From Candidatus Thiovulum stygium (lineage in GTDB: Bacteria > Campylobacterota > Campylobacteria > Campylobacterales > Thiovulaceae), in assembly GCA_021582295.1 (NCBI GenBank), contig CP091137.1:1660915-1724914 (forward strand): 64,000 nucleotides of DNA, in the 5' to 3' direction. Below the pieces are notes generated by a model. It did no database searches, was not told the DNA's origin, and worked only from the letters and a program-made list of their open reading frames with translations. This document shows positions 20,205 through 30,009 of this stretch, piece by piece (position 1 is the first letter of the stretch; every line of letters begins with the position of its first letter). The translations under genes and the position numbers were made by a program.

Positions 20205-23200
20205 ATGGTCAATCGACTTACTAAAAAAATAGGTCTCTCAGCCATTGCTTCGACAATTCTACTTAGCTCTTTTGCAGGTTGTGGTAGTGGGGGGGAGTAA
20301 TTCCTCAACTACTCAAGAAACTATAAGAAAAACTTATGGTTTTAAATTCTTAATTAATGCTGATGGCGATGTTGTTTCAACACTTTCTCCAGTTGAAACA
20401 AAAGAACTAAAAGCTCTACCAACTGGTTTTAAACTAACAAATAAGAACATTGCTGATCAAAATATAAGTGTCTCTTTTTCTGAAATTAGTGAAACTAAAA
20501 CTAAGTTTATTGTTTCAAAAGAACTCTCATCAAATTTTGATACAAATACAGGACTATATTATCACTATTTAAGCGATGAAAATTATATTAATGCAGACAA
20601 AACCCAAGAAGTAAATTTTTCTAAACCATTAAAAATAGTTGTCTCTTTTGATTACAATGGTTCAAAAGAAGATCGTTTTGAAGGTGTTTATAAAACTGAT
20701 GCTAATGCTTTTATCAACAATACTCCACAAACTCTCTCTTTCAATATGGCAAAACTTAATGCAACTGAAAAATTTCAAGTTGCCACAATAGAGAATAATC
20801 TCTCTAAAACTTTAAATAAAGTTTTTGTTGATGTAACTATTGACAATCTTTTTAAAGCTAGAGATGTAAAAAATGTTGATGAAATTCCTTCTTATAAACT
20901 AATTGCTCTTAATGATAATGCCAAAGTTCTTATTAAATACTTTGATGATTACAATAAGAGCAGTGATAAAAACGACTCATATTTTACTGGTAAAATTGCA
21001 ACTATTGAAGAGTTAAAAACAGCCAGTGAATTAAATTTACGATTTAATATAGATAAAAGTAGAATGAGTGAATGGTTAAACGGTGTTTCAAAATTCCAAT
21101 TTATCTCTGAAAATTCTCTTCGTAAGTTTGATGTGAGAGTTAATGGTCGTGATGTTGGTGTTGAACTACTTTTTAGTCCATATATTGAAAACTTTACAGA
21201 TTTAACTGATTCAAATTTAGAAAATGTTCATAAAATTTCTGTTATTGCCAACGATCCAGATGGTGAAAACAGTGCTTTAACTTATAGATTTGCTAGTAAC
21301 GATTTTACTATTGAACAAAATGGTTCTGCTGAAGCTACACTTTTTGGCAATAAAGGTCTTTTTACAGTTATTGCAAAAGATAATGATGGACTTGAATCTA
21401 AAGAGGTAAAACTAGTTATTGGCTCTTTTGTTTCGATTAATGCTTGTATTAACAATAACTTAGGTTTAACAGAATCTGAAATTCCTACTAATGAACAGCT
21501 ACTCTCTATAAAATAGTTATCTTGTATCGGTTCAGCTATTGAAACTTTAGCAGGAATTGAAAAACTAACAAATCTTGAAACTTTAGATTTAAGTGATAAC
21601 AGAATCAAAGATTTAACTCCACTTGCGAATCTAAAATCGCTTAAAAAACTTCAAATTAATCGCAACCTCATCGAAAACTTAACTCCACTTGCAAATCTAA
21701 AAAGTTTAGTTGAATTAGATGCAAGAGATAATCAAATTAAAGATATCTCACCTATTCTAACAATGTCAATGCTCTCATCTTTGAATTTAGAGAATAACGA
21801 ACTTTCAGCTATTGGAGTTTTGCGAACAAATATTGTAAGATTTAGCTATTTAAATCTTAATGGAAACTATTTTTCTGACGAAGAGATAAAACTTTACGGT
21901 AGTTACAATAATGTAAAAATGGAAGATAGCACAATGCGAGAATTTGACATTGTTGCAAATAAACCTTTAATTACATTAATTAGAAAAAACTTAAATCTAG
22001 CTTCTGATCAAGATCCAACAGAGCAACAATATGACTCTATTACTAGTTTATCGATTCCTGCTGATATTAAAGATATAGATGGAATTAAAAAGTTAAGAAA
22101 TCTTCAATATATTCGTTTTGATTCTTCAGGTGTTTCTGATTTTTCAGAATTGACCGAATTGACAAAATTAACTCAACTTAGAGTTTATAATGGCAACTCT
22201 TCTGGCGATATGAATTTCTCAACTATTCCAGAAATAACCTCTCTTCAATATCTATCTATCTCTGGTTATCATAGTAGATTAACAAATATTGATGCAATAT
22301 CAAAAATGACAAAACTTAAAAATTTAGAACTTAGTGATTATTCTTGGAGTAACTCTCAAATCACAAAATTGCCTGATCTCTCTCAATTAACGAGTTTAGA
22401 ATATTTTAATACTTATGCTACCCAGAATTTAAAAGATATCTCTGGATTATCAAAAGTTACATCACTTAAAAGTGTCTATCTCAACGACACATCAATCTCT
22501 GATTTATCGCCTCTTGAAAAAAGTAGTGGTTTAACAAGTTTAACTATTTATTATTCAAATAGCTCTACCTTACCTTCTTTTCAATCAGTTGGCAAACTAC
22601 TAGCTCTACAATCGTTAAACTTATATAATATTGCTGTTCAAGATATATCACCTTTAAGCAATTGGAAAAATTTAACATCACTCCAACTAGAATCGATGTC
22701 AGGAATTAAAGATTTATCTTTTGTTAAATCGCCAAATTTAAACTATATAGAGTTAAATAGTTTGTCTAACTTAACAGATGTTTCAGCTTTAGTAGGTTTT
22801 AACTCTTTATATAGTGTAGTTATTTATTCCTCTGCAAATTTGAAGTTAAAAACTTTTTCAACAACTTCTAATTTAAACTATATATCTATTTATTACAATA
22901 ATAGTTTAACTGATATTTCTGGTTTAGCAACAGCTAAAAAATTAACTAATCTCATTTATGGAGATGGAAACAATAATTTTGCTACGATAAAAAATCAGAT
23001 ATCTAAACTTACAACTGTAAAAAGCTTATATATTTTTGTTCAATCTTCAAGTTCAACCGTAATAGATACAAATTGGCTAGATGGTTTAACTCTTAATAGC
23101 TTGAATTTAAATTCATACAAAGTTTCAAATCTTGATGGTATTGGAAGACAAACAGCTTTAACATCTTTAAATTTATCAAGTGGTTCTTTTACTTTAACAA

Positions 23201-23712
23201 GCTTAACAGCTGTTTCAAAATTAGTTAATTTAACTGATTTAAGATTATCTAATTTAAATGGTGTAACAGATTTTTCACCAGTTTCAAGCTTAACAAAATT
23301 AAGTTATTTTAAAGCTTATAGCAATAATGGTTTAAAAACTCTTCCATCGTTTGAAAAATCAAAAGCTTCTATGTATCAAGTTCATGTCTCTTACAATAGC
23401 AATCTTGAGAATATTTCATCGCTTGTTTCAACTTTTGCAAATAATGACAATTGGAAATATATTTATGTTTATGGTAGTCCAAAAATTAAATCAGTTCCAG
23501 ACTTATCAGCTATTTCAAAAATTAGCTCATTGTATTTAAGAGACAAAAATAACTCTGATATCTCAAATCTGCATAAATTTAACTATAAAATTGACTATTT
23601 GAATTTAGAATACAATAGAATCTCTGATGAAAATCTCTCTGCTTTACAAAAAGACTTTACCGAAAGAAACATTCTTCCAAACTCGTTTTATATCTCAAAT
23701 CAGAAAAAATAA
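20205..23712 (+). pseudogene. Leucine-rich-repeat (internalin-like) lipoprotein gene, frameshifted and with an in-frame amber codon
   Basis: The real start is the ATG at 20205: MVNRLTKKIG, a hydrophobic signal and the lipobox SSFAGC, predicting lipid anchoring and surface exposure. At 20289-20295 a run of seven Gs puts the frame into a stop; six Gs would join it to the frame reading SNSSTTQETIRKTYGFKFLI. The middle (~20300-21500) is beta-rich and PKD/Ig-like. At 21514-21516 there is an in-frame TAG. Beyond it the same frame continues with internalin-type repeats (LTNLETLDLSDNRIKDLTPL) to the stop at 23710-23712. The intact protein would be ~1,168 residues. The gene may be phase-variable, decayed, or affected by sequencing error. 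Confidence 0.8.
20289..20295 (+). repeat. Poly-G tract (G7) in the signal/lipobox region
   Basis: The tract follows the lipobox cysteine codon by three codons. With G7 the frame stops at once (GAG TAA); with G6 it continues for hundreds of codons. Campylobacterota use such G runs as phase-variation switches for surface genes. Confidence 0.8.
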
Positions 23713-23763
23713 GCTAATTTAGTTTTTTCTTATTTCCACTCTTCAATCTTATTCTTACTCATC

Positions 23764-23783
23764 ATTCCCGTGAAAGCGGGAAT
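23764..23783. repeat. REP-like palindrome
   Basis: ATTCCCG and CGGGAAT form a seven-base-pair stem around TGAAAG. Palindromes of this CATTCCCG...CGGGAATCC form are common intergenic elements in many bacteria. It lies just after the leucine-rich-repeat gene and could also act as its terminator. Confidence 0.6.
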
Positions 23784-23861
23784 CCACAATAATATTTCTT
23801 TTTATATCATTTTTAAAATTTAAGAATTAAAACAGATTTATTAAATTTAATATAATATTTT

Positions 23862-23886
23862 GATGAGGTGTTTTTATAACCTCATC
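23862..23886. terminator. Hairpin made of two inverted GATGAGGT octamers
   Basis: GATGAGGT (23862-23869) and ACCTCATC (23879-23886) are exact inverted copies separated by GTTTTTATA, giving a perfect eight-base-pair stem between convergent genes. Pairs of uptake sequences form terminators in this way in Neisseria and Haemophilus. The following T run is weak, so terminator function is inferred. Confidence 0.6.
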
Positions 23887-23916
23887 GAATATTAAAAAGT
23901 TAAAATATAACTTATT

Positions 23917-25257
23917 TTATAAATTTAAATCTTTAATATTTATAGTCCAATAGCCAATACCATTGTAACGAAATATATCATTTAAAGAATATATTTTTCT
24001 TGTTTCACCATTTTCTAAATATACTTCACCAATATTTTCATTTCCAATTATAACAGCAAAAACTAAATTCGCTTTTAAACCATCTCGATAATAGTGCATA
24101 TTTCTAAAAATATCAGTTCTATTTGTATCTAAACTTCTAAACTTAGCATCTATTACTATTTTTTTAGATTCATATTCTAAATAAAAATCAGGACGAAATT
24201 TAAGTTTCGAATAAGATTCTATTGTATGTTGAAAATATAGAGTTTTGCCTCCACGAAATTTAATAGTAGCCTGTTCATATATTTCACCTTTAATTTCTGA
24301 ATTATTTTTAAATTCTGTTTTTAAATTAATTCCAATTGCATTTATAAGTTTTGACATAACGAAATATTCCCATAATGAAGATAAATCTTTAAGTGAAATA
24401 GCATTTTTTGTGCTTTTTGTAAAAGTAGGCTTAAACGAATGTAATAATTTATTATAAATATAAAAAATTTCGTGATATCCATCCCGTTTCATAAGAACTT
24501 GAGAATTATAAGGAATGATTTTCATTTCACCAACCTCATCAAAAGGAAAATCATTCTTAAAATTTTCAATCTCATTTTTGAGACTATTTAATACAATTTT
24601 ATGTATATTTATTTTTGCAACAGTTCGTAAAAGCAGATCAACAATTTTAGATAAATCATCAATAAATTTTTTTAAGAATCTATTTTCAACTGTATCAACA
24701 CTTTCAAAATTATGATATTGAATTGCGAACAGCGGTTTTCTTGGAGAATTATTATGCCAATTATATGGACTTGATAAAATATTCAACATAACTGATTCAT
24801 CGATATATGAAATATTTTGATATTCTCGATAAACAGTCTCTTCAATAAGTCGTCGATGTGGATTTTTCGCAATTCTTTGCAATGCAAAAACAATATTATC
24901 TCGATTTGAAACAAGAGTATTCAATTGAAAAAGTGGATTTGTTCTCATTTCATCTTCAATTAAGCCAATATTTGTCGAAAACAGCTGAAATAATTTTTCA
25001 GCTCCAAACTCATCCAAAATATAAGATAAGAGACCATCTAATAATTTTTTATACTCATTTTCTGATTTATAATCAAGTATGGACTCTATTTTTTTAGGAA
25101 TATATAAATTATCACCTATATAACCACTAAAATCTTTTAATATCATTTTACCATCAAGAATATCTATTTTTTCCATATTTTGAAGATATTTTAAATATTT
25201 ATTATCAAAATCTTCTGGAATATCTATTTTATCACCATAATAGAAAAAAGTAATCAT
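23917..25257 (-). CDS. McrC-like DUF2357 protein with PD-(D/E)XK nuclease domain (no McrB partner)
   Basis: The 446-residue protein has an N-terminal beta-rich region, a helical DUF2357-type middle with TVENRFLKKFIDDL (~186-199), then SLWEYFVMSKLINAI (~295-309). The C-terminal nuclease core has FRPDFYLEYESKKIVIDAKF (~355-374), giving the PD and D-x-K catalytic residues. Related proteins (McrC, DUF524/DUF2357 nucleases) cut modified or invading DNA together with an AAA GTPase such as McrB. No AAA gene is adjacent: the neighbours are the leucine-rich-repeat gene and dxr. It starts 14 bases after dxr in the same direction and contains an octamer at 24533. The function is inferred. Confidence 0.75.
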   Translation of the reverse strand: MITFFYYGDKIDIPEDFDNKYLKYLQNMEKIDILDGKMILKDFSGYIGDNLYIPKKIESILDYKSENEYKKLLDGLLSYILDEFGAEKLFQLFSTNIGLIEDEMRTNPLFQLNTLVSNRDNIVFALQRIAKNPHRRLIEETVYREYQNISYIDESVMLNILSSPYNWHNNSPRKPLFAIQYHNFESVDTVENRFLKKFIDDLSKIVDLLLRTVAKINIHKIVLNSLKNEIENFKNDFPFDEVGEMKIIPYNSQVLMKRDGYHEIFYIYNKLLHSFKPTFTKSTKNAISLKDLSSLWEYFVMSKLINAIGINLKTEFKNNSEIKGEIYEQATIKFRGGKTLYFQHTIESYSKLKFRPDFYLEYESKKIVIDAKFRSLDTNRTDIFRNMHYYRDGLKANLVFAVIIGNENIGEVYLENGETRKIYSLNDIFRYNGIGYWTINIKDLNL

Positions 25258-25271
25258 TTTTATGCTCCTTT

Positions 25272-26342
25272 TTATATATTTTTTAAAAATTTCTTTATTT
25301 CTTGATCAAATTCAAAAATATCATTTAAATTTCGTGGTTCGCTTCCTCGAAATTTATCAAAAGTTTTAAAAATTTTTTCTGATATTTCACCAAATTTAAT
25401 CTCATTTTTTAAAAATTTTTCGACTAAAAAGTCATTAGCAGAATTTAAAATAACTCCTCGTTTTGGAAAATTTAATAATTCATTTTTTAAATTCCAAAGC
25501 GGATATCGATTTTGATCGATAGCTTTAAATTTTAATTCACCTATTTTTAATAAATCGATAGGTTTTAATATCTCTTCTTCTACTTTTCCAAAAAGTGCAA
25601 AAGCAATTGGTAATTTCATATCAGTATTAGATATATGTGCAGTTGAACTTCCATCGCGAAATCTAATAACAGCATGTAATAACGATTTTGGTTCAATAAT
25701 TGCATCTAATTTTGGAGGATTAAAAAGCCATTTTGCCTCTAAAAGTTCAAATAATTTATTAACCATTGAAGCACTATCAACAGTAATTTTTTGTCCCATT
25801 TTCCAATTTGGATGTTTTAGGGCATCTTCTCGAGAAGCCCCAAAAATTTTGGCGATTTCCCAATCTCGAAAAGCTCCACCACTTGCAGTAATTGTCATTT
25901 CTTCAATTTTGCGACCAGATAAAAGATACCAAAGTGCGAAATGTTCGCTATCAATAGGAGAAATTCTTGAAATATCTAGCCATTCTCCAGCGACAACAAG
26001 CGACTCTTTATTTGCGAGAGCAATTTTTTTACCAGTTTCAAGAGCTTTTAAAGTTGGTTTTAAACCGCTAAAACCAACTAGAGCATTTATCACAAGATTG
26101 CTTTTTGAGATTTCGATAGCTTTTAATATGCCATTTTCACCCCAAAAAACTTTTTTATGTTTTACTTTTGTAACATCATTTTCTCGCAGAACAACAACAA
26201 TTTCAGGATTGAATTTTATAATTTGACTATTTAAAAGTTCAATATTTGTTCCAGCAGATAAAACTTCTATTTTTAAATTATATTTTTCTGCAATATCAAG
26301 AGTTGCTGTTCCGATAGAACCTGTTGAACCCAAAATTACCAT
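25272..26342 (-). CDS. dxr: 1-deoxy-D-xylulose 5-phosphate reductoisomerase
   Basis: Dxr converts DXP to MEP with NADPH, the committed step of the non-mevalonate isoprenoid pathway. The 356-residue protein starts MVILGSTGSIGTATLDIA (NADPH-binding GSTGSIG). It contains ALANKESLVVAGE, SPIDSEHFALW (metal ligands), TASGGAFRD, HPNWKMGQKITVDSASMVNK and EPKSLLHAVI. Its start overlaps the cdsA stop by seven bases, so the pair is translationally coupled. Confidence 0.98.
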   Translation of the reverse strand: MVILGSTGSIGTATLDIAEKYNLKIEVLSAGTNIELLNSQIIKFNPEIVVVLRENDVTKVKHKKVFWGENGILKAIEISKSNLVINALVGFSGLKPTLKALETGKKIALANKESLVVAGEWLDISRISPIDSEHFALWYLLSGRKIEEMTITASGGAFRDWEIAKIFGASREDALKHPNWKMGQKITVDSASMVNKLFELLEAKWLFNPPKLDAIIEPKSLLHAVIRFRDGSSTAHISNTDMKLPIAFALFGKVEEEILKPIDLLKIGELKFKAIDQNRYPLWNLKNELLNFPKRGVILNSANDFLVEKFLKNEIKFGEISEKIFKTFDKFRGSEPRNLNDIFEFDQEIKKFLKNI

Positions 26343-27085
26343 TTTAAGACTGCCAACATAAATACAGCACTTAATAAATAACCATCAATTCGATCAAGAA
26401 TTCCGCCGTGTCCAGGTAAAAGCGAACCAGAATCTTTGACTCCTGCGACTCGTTTTAAATAACTTTCAAATAGATCTCCAAAAACTGCAAAGAAAGATAT
26501 GAAAAAAGTTATAATATATATATAATTTAAATTTAAATTTAATAAATTAGCTGATATAATTCCACCAAGAGTTCCGAAAAAGATTCCGCCGATAACACCT
26601 TCGAGAGTCTTTTTTGGTGAAGTTGGCGAAAATGGAATTTTTCCAACTGCTCGACCAACAAAATAGGCCATACTATCTGTTAAAGCTACAATTATTAAGA
26701 GCCATAAAATTAAATTCATACTACCTAATTTATATAATTCAAAAAGTGATAAAACTGGAATTGTAGGATAAATAAAAGGTAAAGCATTGTTCATTGTTCG
26801 ATCTGGTTTAAATGAGACATAACTAGCAAAAATTATTCCAAAAACTAATAAAAGTTCAAGCCATTTATCTGAAAAATATGAGACAGTCCATAAAAGTAAT
26901 GCAACTGTGTAAAAGTGAATATTAGGAATTAATTTATATAATTTAACAGATTCGAAAATTGCCATTATATAAATTAAACCTAAAAAAATCCAAGTTAAAG
27001 TTATATTATTTATATAACCAATTGGTAAAATAATCGCAAAAATAAATATAGATGTAACTATTCGTTCTCGCAAGATAATCTCCAT
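26336..27085 (-). CDS. cdsA: Phosphatidate cytidylyltransferase
   Basis: This 249-residue inner-membrane protein with several transmembrane helices makes CDP-diacylglycerol for phospholipid synthesis. The diagnostic signature is at the C-terminus: SYLKRVAGVKDSGSLLPGHG then GILDRIDGYL. TDSMAYFVGRAVGKIPFSPTSPKKTLEG is also typical. It is coupled to dxr; the same pairing is frequent in Campylobacterota. Confidence 0.97.
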   Translation of the reverse strand: MEIILRERIVTSIFIFAIILPIGYINNITLTWIFLGLIYIMAIFESVKLYKLIPNIHFYTVALLLWTVSYFSDKWLELLLVFGIIFASYVSFKPDRTMNNALPFIYPTIPVLSLFELYKLGSMNLILWLLIIVALTDSMAYFVGRAVGKIPFSPTSPKKTLEGVIGGIFFGTLGGIISANLLNLNLNYIYIITFFISFFAVFGDLFESYLKRVAGVKDSGSLLPGHGGILDRIDGYLLSAVFMLAVLKW

Positions 27086-27120
27086 AAGTTTTAAATTTAT
27101 GGCAATTTTATCGAAACTTA

Positions 27121-27840
27121 TTAGTTAATAACTTTTAAAGGTTTTTTAGAAAAAAATATATAACCTATATAAAAATATATATTCCACCAAATAATAAAAT
27201 GAAAAGAGATATATAAATTTATTTTTTCTTCAAAAATATAATAGTTTGGGATTATTTTAGATAAAAATATATATAAATTCTGAAAAGTTTCGTTTATATG
27301 CAATTTATAACCATATAAATATAATTCATCTAAACCATTACCTAAAAAATATATACTTAATGTTAATAATAATGAAGATAAAATCGATAACTTTTGTCCT
27401 AAAGATAAAATTGAAACAGATAATAAAATTGCGGAAAAAATAGAGGCAATTGTCTCATTTATAAAATTTTTATTTAAAATAAAATCTCCAATTAACATAT
27501 TTAAAGATATTAAAAATATTATAAAAATATGCGAAAAAATAGAGGCAGAAAAATATACAAGACGAGTTGCACCAAAAGAGAGCGGTAAAAGATATAAATT
27601 TCCTTTTTCTTCTCTTTGAAGATGCGAAATTGCAAAAAATATTGCCAAGATATTTAATATAAATGATCTAAAATATATCGTTGCATCTTTAGACAATCTA
27701 TCAACTTCTTCAGCACCAATATCTATTGGAGCTAAAAAAATTGAGATTGCCGTTGAAAAAACAGCAAATAAAATAAATATAAAAGTTGTTTGCTGTTTTA
27801 TATATATTTTAATTATATATAAAATCGTATTTAAAAGCAT
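27121..27840 (-). CDS. Multi-pass membrane protein, ABC-2 permease-like
   Basis: The 239-residue protein is dominated by about six hydrophobic helices (IFILFAVFSTAISIFL, ILNILAIFFAISHL, IFIIFLISLNMLIG, ILSSLLLTLSIYFLG, FIIWWNIYFYIGYIFF). The loop HLQREEKGNLYLLPLSFG between helices resembles the cytosolic coupling region of ABC-2 type permeases. No ATPase gene lies next to it, so the assignment is tentative. It sits between cdsA and the HIT gene. Confidence 0.65.
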   Translation of the reverse strand: MLLNTILYIIKIYIKQQTTFIFILFAVFSTAISIFLAPIDIGAEEVDRLSKDATIYFRSFILNILAIFFAISHLQREEKGNLYLLPLSFGATRLVYFSASIFSHIFIIFLISLNMLIGDFILNKNFINETIASIFSAILLSVSILSLGQKLSILSSLLLTLSIYFLGNGLDELYLYGYKLHINETFQNLYIFLSKIIPNYYIFEEKINLYISFHFIIWWNIYFYIGYIFFSKKPLKVIN

Positions 27841-27849
27841 ATTTTTATT

Positions 27850-28350
27850 TTAATCTTTAAAATATTGTTCAGCAAAATTTATAAAATTATTATAAATTGC
27901 CTCAAAATCAGTAGAATATACTCGAACATTTGCAACAGTTGTCATAAAATTTGTATCGCGATTAAATCGTGGCAAAACATGAAGATGTAAATGTTCAGCT
28001 ATTCCAGCTCCACCACTTTCACCGAGGTTCATTCCAATATTTGCACCATTTGCCCTAAATTTTTCTTTTAATAATTTTACACCTCGTTGAGCTAACTTCG
28101 TAATATGCAACCACTCATTTTCAGGTAAATCTTCAAGATTTTGCAAATGTCGATGAGGTATTATCATAAAATGTCCTGGTGTATAAGGATATAAATTCAT
28201 TACAACAAAACATATCTCATCTCGATATAAAACTCTATTTTCTATATCAGAATCTATATTTTTTGAAATTTTACAAAAAACACATTCAATATTTTTTGCA
28301 CCAGCTACATATTGATCTCTCCAAGGAGCATATAAAATATCATTATTCAT
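27850..28350 (-). CDS. HIT family nucleotide hydrolase
   Basis: The 166-residue protein has the histidine-triad motif HLHLHVLPR near residues 125-133, with the catalytic middle His. It also has VMNLYPYTPGHFMIIPHRH and the zinc-like pair CVFCKI near the N-terminus. HIT proteins hydrolyse or transfer nucleotide monophosphates, for example from Ap4A or adenylated amines. The substrate is unknown. It is separated by two bases from the thioredoxin-like gene upstream. Confidence 0.92.
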   Translation of the reverse strand: MNNDILYAPWRDQYVAGAKNIECVFCKISKNIDSDIENRVLYRDEICFVVMNLYPYTPGHFMIIPHRHLQNLEDLPENEWLHITKLAQRGVKLLKEKFRANGANIGMNLGESGGAGIAEHLHLHVLPRFNRDTNFMTTVANVRVYSTDFEAIYNNFINFAEQYFKD

Positions 28351-28352
28351 TT

Positions 28353-28718
28353 TTAAAATCCAAATTTCTTTTTAATTAATTCCCAAAAACTATAATTATA
28401 TAAAACTCTATCTGCCATTTCAAAATACCTCATCGGATCGAGAAGACCAAGTTCAACATCTTTAATCTCTTTTTTTTGATTAATTGCAACACAAAATGGA
28501 ACAGATTGAATTCGATATTTATGAGCTAATTTTGGATTATGAGAAACATCACATTTTGAGATTACGACATCTCCTTTATAATGTAAGTCCATCTGTTCCA
28601 TAATTGGAATTAATCCCTGACAAGCTCCACACATTGGAGTATAAAACTCTATAAAGATAGGTCTATTTGTTTGTTCAACAAATTCCATATAATTTTCATC
28701 TGAAACTTCTACAATCAA
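28353..28718 (-). CDS. Thioredoxin-fold protein
   Basis: The 121-residue cytoplasmic protein has the redox site FYTPMCGACQGLIP (CGAC at ~31-34), the cis-proline region IQSVPFCVAI and the typical YKGDVVISKCDVSHNP strand-helix pattern. It differs from TrxA (WCGPC) and is a separate thiol oxidoreductase of unknown partner. Its stop lies three bases before the HIT start. Confidence 0.88.
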   Translation of the reverse strand: MIVEVSDENYMEFVEQTNRPIFIEFYTPMCGACQGLIPIMEQMDLHYKGDVVISKCDVSHNPKLAHKYRIQSVPFCVAINQKKEIKDVELGLLDPMRYFEMADRVLYNYSFWELIKKKFGF

Positions 28719-28896
28719 TCAACATCCTTTATATTTCTTACAATTCTATCAAAAGCTAAAACAGATTACTATTTTTTTCAAATCTCTCGACAAATTTTAT
28801 ATTTTTGTAATATTAAAAATATAACTTGACAAATCATTTTTTTTAATATTACACAGCTTATTTTTTCAGAAATTAAGATCAAAAAAAAGAGGAAAT

Positions 28897-29139
28897 ATGA
28901 ATATTAAGAAAATTATTTTTGGTTCATTTGTTATTTTGAATTTAAGTGTAATTCTATTTGCAGGAAATATACAAGTTGTTTATGGCAAAGCTTTTAATCA
29001 ACATGAGGCTTTACAAAATGCTTATGCAAATATTATTTGTGTATTTTATAAAGTTATAGATCAAAATTGTAAAGTAGAAGAGGTCTATTTTTATGAAAAT
29101 AAGATATTTGTTTGTTCTGTATTTTATCAATGTCAATAA
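28897..29139 (+). CDS. Small secreted cysteine-containing protein
   Basis: This 80-residue protein has a signal peptide (KKIIFGSFVILNLSVILFAG). The mature part of about 60 residues contains GKAFNQHEALQNAYANIICVF and four cysteines spread over the C-terminal half. A strong AGAGGAAAT ribosome-binding site precedes the ATG, and a hairpin follows. I do not recognise the family. Confidence 0.65.
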   Translation: MNIKKIIFGSFVILNLSVILFAGNIQVVYGKAFNQHEALQNAYANIICVFYKVIDQNCKVEEVYFYENKIFVCSVFYQCQ

Positions 29140-29191
29140 TATAATTTTGATAAAAATTAAATTTTAAATTATAGTTTTATAGTAAAAATAG

Positions 29192-29224
29192 CCTGAAAAC
29201 GGAGATTAAATAACCGAATTCAGG
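29192..29224. terminator. Hairpin between the small secreted protein gene and dapB
   Basis: CCTGAA..CGG (29192 onward) pairs with CCG..TTCAGG ending at 29224, with an AA/AA internal bulge. AAAAAGTTC and a T run follow. It lies between convergent genes and probably terminates both. Confidence 0.65.
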
Positions 29225-29242
29225 ATTAAAAAGTTCTATTTT

Positions 29243-30009
29243 TTAAATTTCTAAACAGTCTTTAATATCATAAAGACCATTAGCTTGATTATGAAGCCAT
29301 TCTCCAGCACGAATTGCACCAGAAGCAAAAGTATCTCGACTTGTTGCAGTATGATTTAATTCGATAAATTCACCATCATTATAAAAACCAACTGTATGTT
29401 TTCCAACAATATCACCACCTCGAAGAGACATTACAGAAATTTCGTCGCGAGTTCTTGCACCAATATTACCTTCTCGACCACTGATTCGAACATTATCAAG
29501 ATTTAAATCTCGAGCTTTTGCAACACTTTGAGCCAGAGTTAAAGCTGTTCCAGATGGTGCATCTCGTTTATTTCGATGATGCATTTCTACAATTTCGATA
29601 TCAAAATTTTTAAGAGCTTTTGAGGCAATTGCAACTAAATTATTTAATAAAGCTACACCTAAAGACATATTCGTAGCATATAAAATAGGCATAGATTTAG
29701 AAGCTTGTAATAATAAATTTTGTTGATGAGGTGAAAGACCAGTTGTTCCGATAACAACAGGTTTAGGTTTATTTATTAAAGCTTCTAATAAAATTTCAGT
29801 TGCTTCAGGAAGTGAAAAATCGATAACTAACGAAACAGATCCTAAAAATAAATTTATATCTTGAGTAACTAAAATATTATTTTTTCTTCAAAATCTATTA
29901 AATCTTTAACAAAAATAGCTGTTAATTTTAATGTCGAATGATTTTGGAGAAGTGAAACAACTCTTGAACCAACTCGACCAGAACCGCCTAAAAGACCAAC
30001 TTTAATCAT
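29243..30009 (-). CDS. dapB: 4-hydroxy-tetrahydrodipicolinate reductase (one frameshift)
   Basis: DapB makes tetrahydrodipicolinate for lysine and peptidoglycan synthesis. The start is the ATG at 30009 ([21 protein letters not shown](P)H-binding GxxGxxG). A stop is reached after DFEEKIIF, but adding one A to the A6 run near 29885 restores [27 protein letters not shown] and [11 protein letters not shown]. Substrate-site motifs [15 protein letters not shown] and the C-terminal [12 protein letters not shown] are intact. The intact length would be ~255 residues. The start overlaps the trxB stop. Contains an octamer at 29725. Confidence 0.92.
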
